A DNA stretch of 64,000 bases, from the NCBI GenBank assembly GCA_934746015.1, contig CAKVEW010000007.1, forward strand, positions 1 through 64,000. Direction: 5' to 3'. The translations under genes were made by a program, and so were the position numbers. Of this stretch, positions 38,143 to 47,003 are shown piece after piece. Each line of letters opens with the position of its first letter. The first letter of the stretch is position 1. Below the pieces are notes generated by a model. That model was not told the origin of the DNA, did no database searches, and saw nothing but the letters and a program-made list of their open reading frames with translations. Origin of the DNA: an uncultured Clostridium sp. (GTDB taxonomy: Bacteria; Bacillota; Clostridia; Clostridiales; Clostridiaceae).

Positions 38143-39405
38143 ATGGAAATCCAAGCACCTAAGGGTACTAAGGATATGTTACCTCAAGATGCTTATAAAT
38201 GGCATTATGTTGAGGAGGTATTAAGAGAAGTTTCGAAGTCATTCGGGGTAAGAGAAATAAGGACACCTATATTTGAACATACAGAGCTGTTTTTAAGGGG
38301 AGTTGGAGAAACTACTGATATAGTTCAAAAGGAAATGTACACTTTCAATGATAAAGGTGATAGAAGTATTACATTAAAACCAGAAGGAACAGCACCTACT
38401 GTTAGAGCTTTTATAGAAAATAGATTATTTAATGAAGCTCAACCTACAAAATTATATTATATTATTCCATGTTTTAGATATGAGAATGTTCAAAAAGGAA
38501 GACTTAGACAATTCCATCAATATGGGGTAGAGGTTTTTGGATCTAAAGAACCATCTATGGATGCTGAAGTTATTTCTTTAGCAATGGAAGCTTTAAAGAA
38601 CTTAGGATTAAAAAGTTTAAGTTTAAATATAAATAATTTAGGTTGCCCAAAGTGTAGACCTAAGTATAACGAAGCTTTAAAGAAGTATCTAGAAGATAAT
38701 TATGATAATCTTTGCAATGTATGTAAAACTAGATTTGAAAAGAATCCAATGAGAATTTTAGATTGTAAAGAAAAAACTTGTAAGGAAATTACAAAAAATG
38801 CTCCAATTATTTTAGATTATATATGTGAAGAATGTGATTCACATTTTACTGAAGTAAAGAGATATTTAGATGCTTTAAATATTAAATATAATATTGATCC
38901 AGGTATAGTTAGAGGTTTAGACTACTACACTAAGACTATTTTTGAAATCTTAAATGATGATTTTACAGTTTGTGGTGGCGGTAGATATGATAAACTAATA
39001 GAAGAGATTGGTGGACCAGAGATGTCAGCAGTTGGCTTTGGATTGGGTCTAGAAAGGCTTATAATGACATTAGAGAAAGAAGGAATAGAAATTCCAAGAG
39101 AAGATGTGATAGAGCTTTATATTGGCGCAAGAGGCGAAGAAGCTAAGACAGAAGCTTTTGTTTTAGCTAATAAGCTAAGGTCAAATGGAATAAAAACAGA
39201 AGTAAATCATATGGGTAGAAGCATAAAAGCTGAAATGAAATATGCTAACAAAATAGGTTCACTATTTACAACTATTATAGGTGATGACGAACTTCAAAAT
39301 AAAACTCTAAAGTTAAAAAGAATGAGTGATGGAGAACAATTTGAAGTTAGTTTAGACAATATAGATGATATAGCAAAAGTTATAAAAATAGTTAGGAGGA
39401 AGTAA
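38143..39405 (+). CDS. hisS: Histidyl-tRNA synthetase
   Basis: Class II synthetase charging tRNA-His, 420 residues. Motif 1 region ([20 protein letters not shown] is exactly the start of the catalytic core), motif 2 [21 protein letters not shown] in part, histidine loops [13 protein letters not shown] and motif 3 [11 protein letters not shown] are present, followed by the anticodon-binding domain. The insertion contains paired cysteines (CPKC, CNVC, CEEC), probably a zinc knuckle. GGAGGAGA ribosome site. No T-box precedes it; it is within the relA-hemZ-aspS operon. Confidence 0.97.
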   Translation: MEIQAPKGTKDMLPQDAYKWHYVEEVLREVSKSFGVREIRTPIFEHTELFLRGVGETTDIVQKEMYTFNDKGDRSITLKPEGTAPTVRAFIENRLFNEAQPTKLYYIIPCFRYENVQKGRLRQFHQYGVEVFGSKEPSMDAEVISLAMEALKNLGLKSLSLNINNLGCPKCRPKYNEALKKYLEDNYDNLCNVCKTRFEKNPMRILDCKEKTCKEITKNAPIILDYICEECDSHFTEVKRYLDALNIKYNIDPGIVRGLDYYTKTIFEILNDDFTVCGGGRYDKLIEEIGGPEMSAVGFGLGLERLIMTLEKEGIEIPREDVIELYIGARGEEAKTEAFVLANKLRSNGIKTEVNHMGRSIKAEMKYANKIGSLFTTIIGDDELQNKTLKLKRMSDGEQFEVSLDNIDDIAKVIKIVRRK

Positions 39406-39408
39406 AAA

Positions 39409-41196
39409 ATGGGTGAAGCTTTAAGTGGATTAAAGAGAAGCCTAATGTGTGGAGAAGTTAGAGAAAACAATGTTTCTCAAAAGATCACATTAATGGGATG
39501 GGTACAAAGAAACAGAAAATTAGGAGGTCTACAATTTATAGACCTAAGAGATAGAACAGGTATTATGCAAATAGTATTTGGGGAAGAAATTAGTGCAGAA
39601 GCTTTTGAAAAAGCTAAAGATGTAAGACCTGAATATTGTATTGCTGTAACAGGAGAAGTTGTATTAAGAGAAGCTCCAAATCATAATATGCCAACTGGAT
39701 TAGTTGAGCTAAAGTGTGAAAGCTTAAAAGTTCTATCAGAATCAGAAACTCCTCCAATTTATATAAAAGAAGGATTAGATGCAGCAGAAAATATAAGATT
39801 AAAATATAGATATTTAGATCTTAGAAGACCAGATATGCAAAAAATATTTATGGTTAGGAGCAAAGTATCTAAGTCAGTACGTGATTATTTAGATGCAAAT
39901 AACTTCTTAGAAGTAGAAACTCCTATATTAACTAAGAGTACGCCAGAAGGAGCTAGAGATTATCTTGTACCTTCAAGAAATTATCCAGGAATGTTTTATG
40001 CACTTCCACAATCACCACAAATATTTAAGCAATTATTAATGGTTTCAGGATTTGATAGATATTATCAAATTGCTAAATGCTTTAGAGATGAAGATTTAAG
40101 AGCAAATAGACAACCAGAATTTACTCAAATAGACTTAGAAATGAGTTTTGTTGAAGAAGAAGACGTAATAAAGATGAATGAAGGTTTAATAGCTCACGTA
40201 TTTAAAGAAGTTGCTGGTGTTGATGTTAAGCTTCCTATAAAGAGAATGACATTTAAGGATGCAATGGAAAAGTACGGTTCAGATAAGCCAGATTTAAGAT
40301 TTGGAATGGAAATCACTAATATTACAGGAGACGTAAAGGATATGGATTTTGTAGTATTTAAATCAGCAATAGAAGCTGGTGGATCTGTAAGAGCTCTTTG
40401 CCTAAAAGGTGGAGCTGACCTTGGAAGAAAGCCAATAGATAAATTAGGTGAATTTGTTAAAACATATAAGGCTAAAGGTCTTGCATGGATTCAAATAAAA
40501 GAAGATGGAATTAAGTCTTCAATTTCTAAATTCTTAACAGATGATGTTACAAATTCAATAATTAAAACTATGAATGCAGAAGTTGGAGATGCTATATTTA
40601 TAGTTGCTGATAAAAATTCAGTAGTATTCCAAAGCTTAGGTGCATTAAGATTAGAATTAGCTAAGCAATTTGATTTAATTAAGGATAAAAATGAATTTAA
40701 CTTTACTTGGATAACTGAATTCCCTCTATTTGAATACAACGAAGAAGAAGGAAGATATCATGCAGCTCACCATCCATTTACATCACCAATGGATGAAGAT
40801 TTAGATATGATAGAAACTAATCCAGGAGAAGTTAGATCAAAGGCTTATGATTTAGTATTAAACGGAGAAGAATTAGGCGGAGGATCAATAAGAATTCATA
40901 ATTCTAAGCTACAACAAAGAATGTTTAAGGCTTTAGGCTTTACTGAAGAATCAGCTCAAGAAAGATTTGGATTCTTAATTGATGCCTTTAAATTTGGACC
41001 ACCACCACATGGAGGCTTAGCTTTTGGTTTAGATAGAATGGTAATGTTCTTAGCAGGTACTGAAAATATTAAGGATGTTATAGCATTCCCTAAGAACCAA
41101 AATGCATACTGCTATTTAAGTGAAGCACCTAATATAGTAGATGAAAAGCAACTTGATGATTTAGGAATATCAATAAATAAAAAAGAAGAGCAATAG
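39409..41196 (+). CDS. aspS: Aspartyl-tRNA synthetase
   Basis: 595-residue bacterial-type enzyme starting three bases after hisS stops. It has the N-terminal OB anticodon domain (ITLMGWVQRNRKLGGLQFI), catalytic motifs (TPEGARDYLVPSR, CFRDEDLRANRQPEFTQID), the bacterial GAD insertion (residues about 285-410) and motif 3 (PPHGGLAFGLDRMVM). Whether it also charges tRNA-Asn cannot be settled without looking for gatCAB; asnA with an Asn T-box at 53.6 kb shows that free asparagine is made. Confidence 0.97.
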   Translation: MGEALSGLKRSLMCGEVRENNVSQKITLMGWVQRNRKLGGLQFIDLRDRTGIMQIVFGEEISAEAFEKAKDVRPEYCIAVTGEVVLREAPNHNMPTGLVELKCESLKVLSESETPPIYIKEGLDAAENIRLKYRYLDLRRPDMQKIFMVRSKVSKSVRDYLDANNFLEVETPILTKSTPEGARDYLVPSRNYPGMFYALPQSPQIFKQLLMVSGFDRYYQIAKCFRDEDLRANRQPEFTQIDLEMSFVEEEDVIKMNEGLIAHVFKEVAGVDVKLPIKRMTFKDAMEKYGSDKPDLRFGMEITNITGDVKDMDFVVFKSAIEAGGSVRALCLKGGADLGRKPIDKLGEFVKTYKAKGLAWIQIKEDGIKSSISKFLTDDVTNSIIKTMNAEVGDAIFIVADKNSVVFQSLGALRLELAKQFDLIKDKNEFNFTWITEFPLFEYNEEEGRYHAAHHPFTSPMDEDLDMIETNPGEVRSKAYDLVLNGEELGGGSIRIHNSKLQQRMFKALGFTEESAQERFGFLIDAFKFGPPPHGGLAFGLDRMVMFLAGTENIKDVIAFPKNQNAYCYLSEAPNIVDEKQLDDLGISINKKEEQ

Positions 41197-41259
41197 TGAA
41201 AAGTTAATAAGTAAAAGTGAATAGTTTAGGAAGTAATTTGTTTCAAATTACAAATAAAA

Positions 41260-41298
41260 AGAGGTAGTTTTAATAATTAAAACTACTTCTTTTTTTAT
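41260..41298 (+). terminator. Terminator after aspS
   Basis: AGAGGTAGTTTT pairs with AAAACTACTTCT (one wobble), then TTTTTTTAT. It closes the relA-to-aspS operon. Confidence 0.85.
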
Positions 41299-41318
41299 AG
41301 AATAATTTACCTAAATTA

Positions 41319-41370
41319 TTGACAATAGTGTATATAAGTATTACTATATGTATATAGATAATATATACAC
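41319..41370 (+). promoter_or_regulatory. Promoter and repeat arms before the GntR/ABC operon
   Basis: TTGACA (41319-41324), 17-base spacer, TACTAT (41342-41347). GTGTATAT (41328-41335, in the spacer) and ATATACAC (41363-41370) form inverted arms flanking the -10, a plausible autoregulatory site for the YtrA-type repressor. Confidence 0.55.
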
Positions 41371-41395
41371 TTAATACACACTTGGAGGTGATAAG

Positions 41396-41770
41396 TTGAA
41401 TATAATAATTAGTAATTCTTCACAAGTGCCATTATATGAGCAAATAGAAAGCCAAATAAAAAATCAAATAGTAAATATGATTTTAAAGCCAGGAGAACCT
41501 TTACCATCTATAAGGACTTTGGCAAAGGAATTAAAGGTTAGTATTATTACTACAAAGAGAGCTTATGAAGAGCTTGAAAAAGAAGGATTTATAAAAACTG
41601 TAGTAGGTAAAGGAACATTTGTAGCTGAAGCTAATAATGAGAGGCTAAGAGAAGTTGCGATGTATGAAATAGAAAATAAACTAGAGGAAGCAATAATTTC
41701 AGCTAAAGCAATAGGCTTAACTTTAGAAGAAACTTTAAATATAATAAAAAGTTTGTATGAGGAGGTATAA
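41396..41770 (+). CDS. GntR-family regulator, YtrA subfamily
   Basis: 124 residues, the short YtrA type with a winged HTH and only a brief C-terminal dimerisation tail. VPLYEQIESQIKNQIV, PGEPLPSIRTLAKELKVS and TTKRAYEELEKEGFIKTV are diagnostic. The start is TTG behind GGAGGTG. It begins an operon with an ABC ATPase (three bases downstream) and permease; YtrA-type repressors typically respond to cell-envelope antibiotics and control such exporters. Confidence 0.92.
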   Translation: MNIIISNSSQVPLYEQIESQIKNQIVNMILKPGEPLPSIRTLAKELKVSIITTKRAYEELEKEGFIKTVVGKGTFVAEANNERLREVAMYEIENKLEEAIISAKAIGLTLEETLNIIKSLYEEV

Positions 41771-41772
41771 CT

Positions 41773-42624
41773 ATGGAAGCAATTGAGATAAGAGGATTAG
41801 AAAAAGAATATAATAGCTTTAAGCTAGATTTAAAAGAATTAGTTGTAAAAAGAGGATATATAACTGGATTTATAGGACCAAATGGATCAGGGAAAACAAC
41901 TACAATTAAATCTATTATGAATATGGTAAAAGCCGATTCTGGAGAAATTCTAGTCCTTGGAGAGGATATTACTAATAATGTTAAGAGTAAAGAGGAAGTA
42001 TCCTTTGTTGGAGATACCTGTGGATTTTTAGAAGAGGCAAAGGTTAAAAGCATAAAAAAATCTATTTCTAGATTTTATGAAAATTGGGATAATGATTTGT
42101 ATAATAAACTAATTAATAAATTTAATATTGATGAATCTGCAATTTATGGTAAGTTGTCTAAGGGGAAAAAGAGACAATTTGAATTAGCAATAGCTTTGGC
42201 TAGAAAGCCAAAAGTGTTAATTATGGATGAGCCTACAGCAAATCTAGACCCTATAGTTAGAAATGAATTTTTAGAGGTTTTACAAGAACAAATGGAAAAT
42301 GAAGATAATACAATTTTTTATTCAACACATATAACAAGTGATTTAGAAAAATGTGCTGATTATATTATTTTCATTTATAAAGGTAAAATTATTTTAGAGG
42401 GAGAGAAGGATTTAATATTAGAAAACCACTCTATTATAAAAGGTAAAAGAGAATTATTAGATATAGATACAGAAAAAACTTTAATATCAATAAAGGCAAG
42501 TGGATATAATTTTGAGGGGCTTACTGATAATAAAACAAAGGCCTTTGAAACCTTTGGAAATGAAGTAATATATGAAAAACCTACATTAGAAGATATAATG
42601 CTTTATTATACAGGGAGGGAATAA
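41773..42624 (+). CDS. ABC transporter ATP-binding protein (YtrB-like)
   Basis: 283 residues. Walker A GPNGSGKTT near residue 38, degenerate signature LSKGKKRQ (instead of LSGGQ), Walker B VLIMDEPTANLD and switch His in YSTHITSD. The C-terminal ~60 residues are typical of exporter ATPases partnered with an ABC-2 permease. Overlap/near-contact with the regulator and permease genes shows one operon. Substrate unknown; peptide antibiotic resistance or membrane-lipid related export is plausible. Confidence 0.92.
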   Translation: MEAIEIRGLEKEYNSFKLDLKELVVKRGYITGFIGPNGSGKTTTIKSIMNMVKADSGEILVLGEDITNNVKSKEEVSFVGDTCGFLEEAKVKSIKKSISRFYENWDNDLYNKLINKFNIDESAIYGKLSKGKKRQFELAIALARKPKVLIMDEPTANLDPIVRNEFLEVLQEQMENEDNTIFYSTHITSDLEKCADYIIFIYKGKIILEGEKDLILENHSIIKGKRELLDIDTEKTLISIKASGYNFEGLTDNKTKAFETFGNEVIYEKPTLEDIMLYYTGRE

Positions 42625-42625
42625 T

Positions 42626-43252
42626 ATGAGAAGAATTAAAAATTTAATATTATTACAGTATGAAACTGTATTTGCATTAAAAAAGTATATGCTATTAATA
42701 ACTGCTGTGGCAATTTTTATGGCAATTATACAGCCTGATATGCTTCCTTTTGCAGGAGCACTATTTATTATGGCAACATGTTATAATACTGCATTTTATG
42801 AAGAAAAAAGTAAAATAAATTACTTAATATATTCATTACCAATAAAGGAGAAGGAATATATTTTATCTAAATATATATTTGTTGCAATAAATACTTTTAT
42901 TTCAATGGGGATCTCAGCAGTTATATATATGGGGATGATGTATTTTAATTTAATAGATAAAGAAACTATGGTGCCACTATGGGCATTTATGCTTATGCTA
43001 TTAGGAATTGGAATATTCATGATGAGTATATTAACTCCATTGGAAATATTACTTGGTTTTGAAAAAGCAAGAATAGCTTTAGTATTTTTAACTGTTTTAC
43101 CAGTTGTATTTTCAACTAATATAGTAAGCCTTTTACCTAAAATTAATATAAGTAATAGTATATTTAAAGTTCTAATAGCACTTTGTGTAATAACCTTAAT
43201 TTTAGCATCATATTTTATTACTTCAAATATATATTTAAAAAAAGATATATAA
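42626..43252 (+). CDS. ABC-2 type transporter permease
   Basis: 208 residues with six hydrophobic segments, for example YMLLITAVAIFMAI, ISMGISAVIYMGMMYF and LIALCVITLILASYFIT. NTAFYEEKSKINYLIYSLPI is similar to the conserved first loop of YtrC/DUF-type ABC-2 permeases. It begins one base after the ATPase gene and ends the operon. No catalytic motif; it forms the membrane half of the exporter. Confidence 0.87.
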   Translation: MRRIKNLILLQYETVFALKKYMLLITAVAIFMAIIQPDMLPFAGALFIMATCYNTAFYEEKSKINYLIYSLPIKEKEYILSKYIFVAINTFISMGISAVIYMGMMYFNLIDKETMVPLWAFMLMLLGIGIFMMSILTPLEILLGFEKARIALVFLTVLPVVFSTNIVSLLPKINISNSIFKVLIALCVITLILASYFITSNIYLKKDI

Positions 43253-43254
43253 TA

Positions 43255-43300
43255 AAAAGGAATCAAGAAGCTATATTTTATAGCCATTGATTCCTTTTAA
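43255..43300. terminator. Terminator between convergent genes
   Basis: AAAAGGAATCA pairs with TGATTCCTTTT, with an inner stem GCTATA/TATAGC; T-runs on both strands allow use in both directions. Confidence 0.8.
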
Positions 43301-43332
43301 TTTATATCTTAGTTACATTAATTTATTCTTCA

Positions 43333-43596
43333 CTATATACTTAAATAATATATAAGTAGAATTTGAAGTATTAAAATAAATGGAATTCCTAAGGTGAACT
43401 TTATGTGTTTAGTTTTATGGCGAAAAGTATACATACCTACAAGAGTACCTAGACTTCCTCCTATAATAGATATTAAAAATAAAGTGGATTCCTTTATCCT
43501 CCATTTATGTTTTATAGCCTTTTGTTTATCTATATAAATAATAATAAAAGCAATAATGTTAATTAAAATTAAATAATATAATAATATCTTTTCCAT
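43333..43596 (-). CDS. DUF1294-family membrane protein
   Basis: 87 residues, three hydrophobic segments. MYTFRHKTKHIKFTLGIPF near residue 57 and FIIIYIDKQKAIKHKWRI are the conserved DUF1294 pattern (D-K-x-A...R..E..L, then H-K-T-x-K). Stands alone in reverse orientation with an AAGGAGA ribosome site. Function unknown; some homologues are fused to cold-shock domains. Confidence 0.85.
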   Translation of the reverse strand: MEKILLYYLILINIIAFIIIYIDKQKAIKHKWRIKESTLFLISIIGGSLGTLVGMYTFRHKTKHIKFTLGIPFILILQILLIYYLSI

Positions 43597-43663
43597 AATA
43601 ATCTCCTTAAAAAGTTTTTATAAATTAATTATATAACGGAATTATTATCATAGAAATATAAAA

Positions 43664-44536
43664 TTATTTTATTGAGCCCTGTACAATTCCTTTAATAATA
43701 TATTTTTGAACAAAGAAGTAGAATATAACTAATGGAATGATAGCTAAAACTAATGCTGCCATAGCAAGTTCCCATTGCTTTGAAAATGCTCCAAAGAAAT
43801 TATTCATGGCTAATGGGATAGTATTAACCTTACCATTGATAGTTAAAAATGGAAGGAGAAAGTCATTCCATATCCATATTCCATTTAAAACCATAACAGT
43901 AACAGTTATGGGCTTTAAAAGGGGGAAAACAATCTTTGAATATATTTGCCATTTATTACAACCATCTATTAGAGCAGCTTCTTCTACTTCTAAAGGAATA
44001 TTATTTATAAAGCCATGATATAAAAATATACTCATACTTGATCCAAATCCAATATACATAAATATAAGTCCGTAATGAGTTCCAAGCATACTAAAATTTA
44101 TAGAGTCTATTCTCATTAATCCCATCCATTTAACTAGGGGAAGCATTACAGATTGGAAAGGGACAATCATAGCACTTACGAATAAATAGAATATAGCTTT
44201 GCTAGTTTTTGATTTATTCCTTGCTAATGACCAAGCAGCCATAGATGAGAATAGAACTATTAGTGCTATGCTGAAGGAAGTAATTATTAAAGAATTAATA
44301 AAAGCAGTTCCCATATTCATTCTTTCCATAGCAGTGAAATAATTTGAAAAGCTCCATTCTGAAGGAAATCCTATAGTATCAGCAAAAATCTCTCTTCTAG
44401 TTTTAAATGAGTTTATGAACATAAGATAGAAGGGAACCATATATATAAGTAGTAATAGCCAACCTAGAATTTCTAATATTCCAAGCTTATAATTATAGCT
44501 ATTTAAAGTTTTTAGTTTATTTTGTTTTCTTCTCAT
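43664..44536 (-). CDS. Sugar ABC transporter permease, MalG type (second transporter)
   Basis: 290 residues, CUT1 membrane subunit. N-terminal segment GILEILGWLLLLIYMVPFYL, EAA loop EVEEAALIDGCNKWQIYSKI near residue 195 and a C-terminal GIVQGSIK ending. It is the last gene of a three-gene operon (binding protein, MalF, MalG) and overlaps the MalF gene by one base. No ATPase is encoded, so it should share an MsmX-type ATPase with the transporter at 1-3.2 kb. Confidence 0.92.
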   Translation of the reverse strand: MRRKQNKLKTLNSYNYKLGILEILGWLLLLIYMVPFYLMFINSFKTRREIFADTIGFPSEWSFSNYFTAMERMNMGTAFINSLIITSFSIALIVLFSSMAAWSLARNKSKTSKAIFYLFVSAMIVPFQSVMLPLVKWMGLMRIDSINFSMLGTHYGLIFMYIGFGSSMSIFLYHGFINNIPLEVEEAALIDGCNKWQIYSKIVFPLLKPITVTVMVLNGIWIWNDFLLPFLTINGKVNTIPLAMNNFFGAFSKQWELAMAALVLAIIPLVIFYFFVQKYIIKGIVQGSIK

Positions 44537-45402
44537 TACATTTCAACCTCCCTTTTCTTAGTAAAATAAACTTGAATTAAAGATATAGCTGTTACGAAAA
44601 TAAAGAAAATTATAGCTTTTGCTTGTCCTACTCCCATATTGTTAGAAACAAATGCTTCTTTATAAATATTTAAGGATAACATTTCTGTTGGTTTTAAAGG
44701 AGTTAAAGAAAAATTTAGGTCAAATAGTTTAAATGAGTTTGCTAAAGTTAAGAATAGGCAAATTGTTATTGATGGTGCTACCATAGGTAAAGTTATATGT
44801 TTAAAGCTTTGAATACCATTGGCTCCATCAATTTTACTAGCTTCGATTAAATCAGTCGGAACATTTTCTAAAGATGCAACATAAATAACCATAATATAAC
44901 CAGCATATTGCCATGAGGAAACTATAAGCATAGCAATTATTGCTGTTGTTCTCTCTTGTAATAGAGAAGTAGAAAGTAGAGTAGAGCCTAATTTACCACC
45001 TACAGATGTAAAAACTGAGTTAAATAAAAATTGCCATATAAAACCTAAGATAAGTCCACCAATTAGATTTGGCATAAAGAATCCAGTTCTAAGAAAATTC
45101 TTTGTTTTTAAATTCCTTGTAACAAAATAAGCTAATCCAAAGCCTAATAGATTTATAGTAATAACACTAGCAATGGTATATATTATAGTTATCTTAAAGG
45201 AATAAATGAACTGTACATCATTAATAAGGTTAGTATAATTAGAAATTCCTACAAAATTGTAATTTGGATTAGCACCATTCCAATTTGTAAATGTATAATA
45301 TATTCCTATGATAAATGGTATTAAAACTACTGTGATTAAAGCAAATAAAGAGGGTGCTATAAACAGCCAAAACCCCTTATTTATTTTATTTTTTTTATTC
45401 AT
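44536..45402 (-). CDS. Sugar ABC transporter permease, MalF type (second transporter)
   Basis: 288 residues, six membrane segments starting with GFWLFIAPSLFALITVVLIP. The EAA loop is DLIEASKIDGANGIQSFKHI near residue 190. Preceded by AAAAGGGGATG ribosome site. A strong stem-loop separates it from the binding-protein gene. The substrate is a sugar or oligosaccharide of unknown type; no glycosidase adjoins it to narrow the choice. Confidence 0.92.
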   Translation of the reverse strand: MNKKNKINKGFWLFIAPSLFALITVVLIPFIIGIYYTFTNWNGANPNYNFVGISNYTNLINDVQFIYSFKITIIYTIASVITINLLGFGLAYFVTRNLKTKNFLRTGFFMPNLIGGLILGFIWQFLFNSVFTSVGGKLGSTLLSTSLLQERTTAIIAMLIVSSWQYAGYIMVIYVASLENVPTDLIEASKIDGANGIQSFKHITLPMVAPSITICLFLTLANSFKLFDLNFSLTPLKPTEMLSLNIYKEAFVSNNMGVGQAKAIIFFIFVTAISLIQVYFTKKREVEM

Positions 45403-45425
45403 TTAATCATCCCCTTTTACCTATG

Positions 45426-45460
45426 TAAATATCCACAGGATATACGCCTGTGGATATTTA
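45426..45460 (-). other. Perfect intercistronic stem-loop after the binding-protein gene
   Basis: TAAATATCCACAGG pairs perfectly over 14 bp with CCTGTGGATATTTA around a 7-base loop. On the transcribed strand no T-run follows, so it is more likely a 3'-end stabiliser than a full terminator. It matches the position of the hairpin at 1316-1349 in the other sugar transporter. Confidence 0.75.
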
Positions 45461-45471
45461 ATTAACTTAGA

Positions 45472-46755
45472 TTATTTTTTTGTTAATGCTTGTATTTCTT
45501 CAAGCATTTGGGTTTTATCTATTTCACCTTTAGCATACTTAGAGAAGATAGGTCCTATTTTTTCCATAGAGAATCCGTCAGGTAAGTTAGTAAATGCCCA
45601 AGGAATTGTTTTTCCTGCATCACTAAATTCCATAATAGATTTTGCAAGCTTATCGTTAGTTTGAATCTTAAAGTTATTATATGCTGGAATCATTTTCATA
45701 TCATCTATTAATGCCTTTTGTCCAGTTTCACTTGATACCATCCAATCAAGGAAGGCTTTAGCTTCAGCATTAACTGCTGAATCCTTATTTACTGTCCAAT
45801 ACATAGGAACTCCTACTGGAATGCTTCCACTTACCTTAGTATCATTATTAATAGCAAGAGGAACAAAGCCCATATCGAAATTTGCACCTAAACCATCTAA
45901 ATCTCCAGCTACCCAGTTACCTTGATGAAGAAATGCAGTTTTACCTAATGCAAAGTTTCCAACTTGTGTACTATAGTCAATAGTATCTAAAGTTGCACCA
46001 CCGCCATATTTAGTTAATAAATCTACAAGATTCATCCAATCTTTAAAATTTTGATTATTAACTATGTCTGCAGTACCATCAATATAGTTTTTAGTGAATT
46101 CATCAGGTTTTTCTTGAGTAGCCAATCCTATATTAAAAGTATGATTTCCTGTTACCCAAGTTTCTTTAGTAGTATAGGATATAACATTTTCCAATCCTAA
46201 ATCAGCCTTCATTGAATCAAGTTTTTCTACAGCTTCTTTTAATTTATCAAAGGTATCAATAGATTTTGGATCAATTGATGCCTTATCTAATATGTCCTTA
46301 TTATATGCTAGGCCATATCCTTCTATAGCTACAGGCATACCATATACTTTTCCATCTTTTTTTACAGTGTCTAAAGTACCTTCAAAGGCATTTGAAACCC
46401 ATTTTTCTGATGTAAGGTCATCTAGTTTATGTTCCCATACTCCTAAATCACCAGCTCCTTGAATCATAAATATGTCTGGTTCTGTTCCTTTTTGGAATTC
46501 AGCTTTTAGAGCTGCACCATAGTCGGCACCACCACCAACGGAAGTTACTTCGACTTTAACTCCAGTTTCATTTTCATAATCCTTTGCAAGTTTTTGAAGA
46601 GCGTCATTTATTTCAACTTTAAGTTGAAATACTTTCACAACTTTCTTTTCATTATTTTTAGTATCGTTTTCGGTTTTTCCAGAATTAGAAGAACATCCAA
46701 CAAACACACTAGCTAATAAAGAAGCAGTTAATACAGTTGCTAAAACTTTTTTCAT
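45472..46755 (-). CDS. Sugar ABC transporter substrate-binding lipoprotein
   Basis: 427 residues, family 1 (CUT1). The signal peptide ends in a lipobox-like VFVGCSSNSG (C21 lipidated after cleavage). Family features include GGGADYGAALKAEFQKGTEP, GKVYGMPVAIEGYGLAYN and GKTAFLHQGNWVAGDL. GGGAGGGAT precedes the start. It differs strongly from the binding protein at the window start, so the two transporters take different sugars. First gene of a three-gene operon. Confidence 0.94.
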   Translation of the reverse strand: MKKVLATVLTASLLASVFVGCSSNSGKTENDTKNNEKKVVKVFQLKVEINDALQKLAKDYENETGVKVEVTSVGGGADYGAALKAEFQKGTEPDIFMIQGAGDLGVWEHKLDDLTSEKWVSNAFEGTLDTVKKDGKVYGMPVAIEGYGLAYNKDILDKASIDPKSIDTFDKLKEAVEKLDSMKADLGLENVISYTTKETWVTGNHTFNIGLATQEKPDEFTKNYIDGTADIVNNQNFKDWMNLVDLLTKYGGGATLDTIDYSTQVGNFALGKTAFLHQGNWVAGDLDGLGANFDMGFVPLAINNDTKVSGSIPVGVPMYWTVNKDSAVNAEAKAFLDWMVSSETGQKALIDDMKMIPAYNNFKIQTNDKLAKSIMEFSDAGKTIPWAFTNLPDGFSMEKIGPIFSKYAKGEIDKTQMLEEIQALTKK

Positions 46756-46803
46756 TATAAATCCCTCCCAAAATAAAATTACTTAATAAAGGTCAATGGA
46801 AAT

Positions 46804-46832
46804 ATATTACATGTATTGCAAAATAATATCAA
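46804..46832 (-). promoter_or_regulatory. Possible promoter of the second sugar transporter
   Basis: On the minus strand TTGATA (46832-46827), 17-base spacer, TAATAT (46809-46804). The -10 match is moderate. The rest of the 46756-47003 divergent region is AT-rich without clear operator arms. Confidence 0.4.
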
Positions 46833-47003
46833 TACTTTATATCATATGTAGATGATTAGCACAAAAATTTTGTATTTTTATACTAATTTGAAAATTGAAT
46901 AAGTATAAAAAAAGATTAAATTTTGTTCTTATTTTTTTATTTATATGGTATAGTGAACATAGAAAATTTATGTTAAATGTAACGTTAAGGATGAGGTGGA
47001 GTA

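Noticed and set aside
42820..43287. 155-residue minus-strand ORF opposite the ABC-2 permease
   Set aside because: Shadow of a well-supported membrane protein gene; hydrophobicity is a by-product of the AT-rich antisense.
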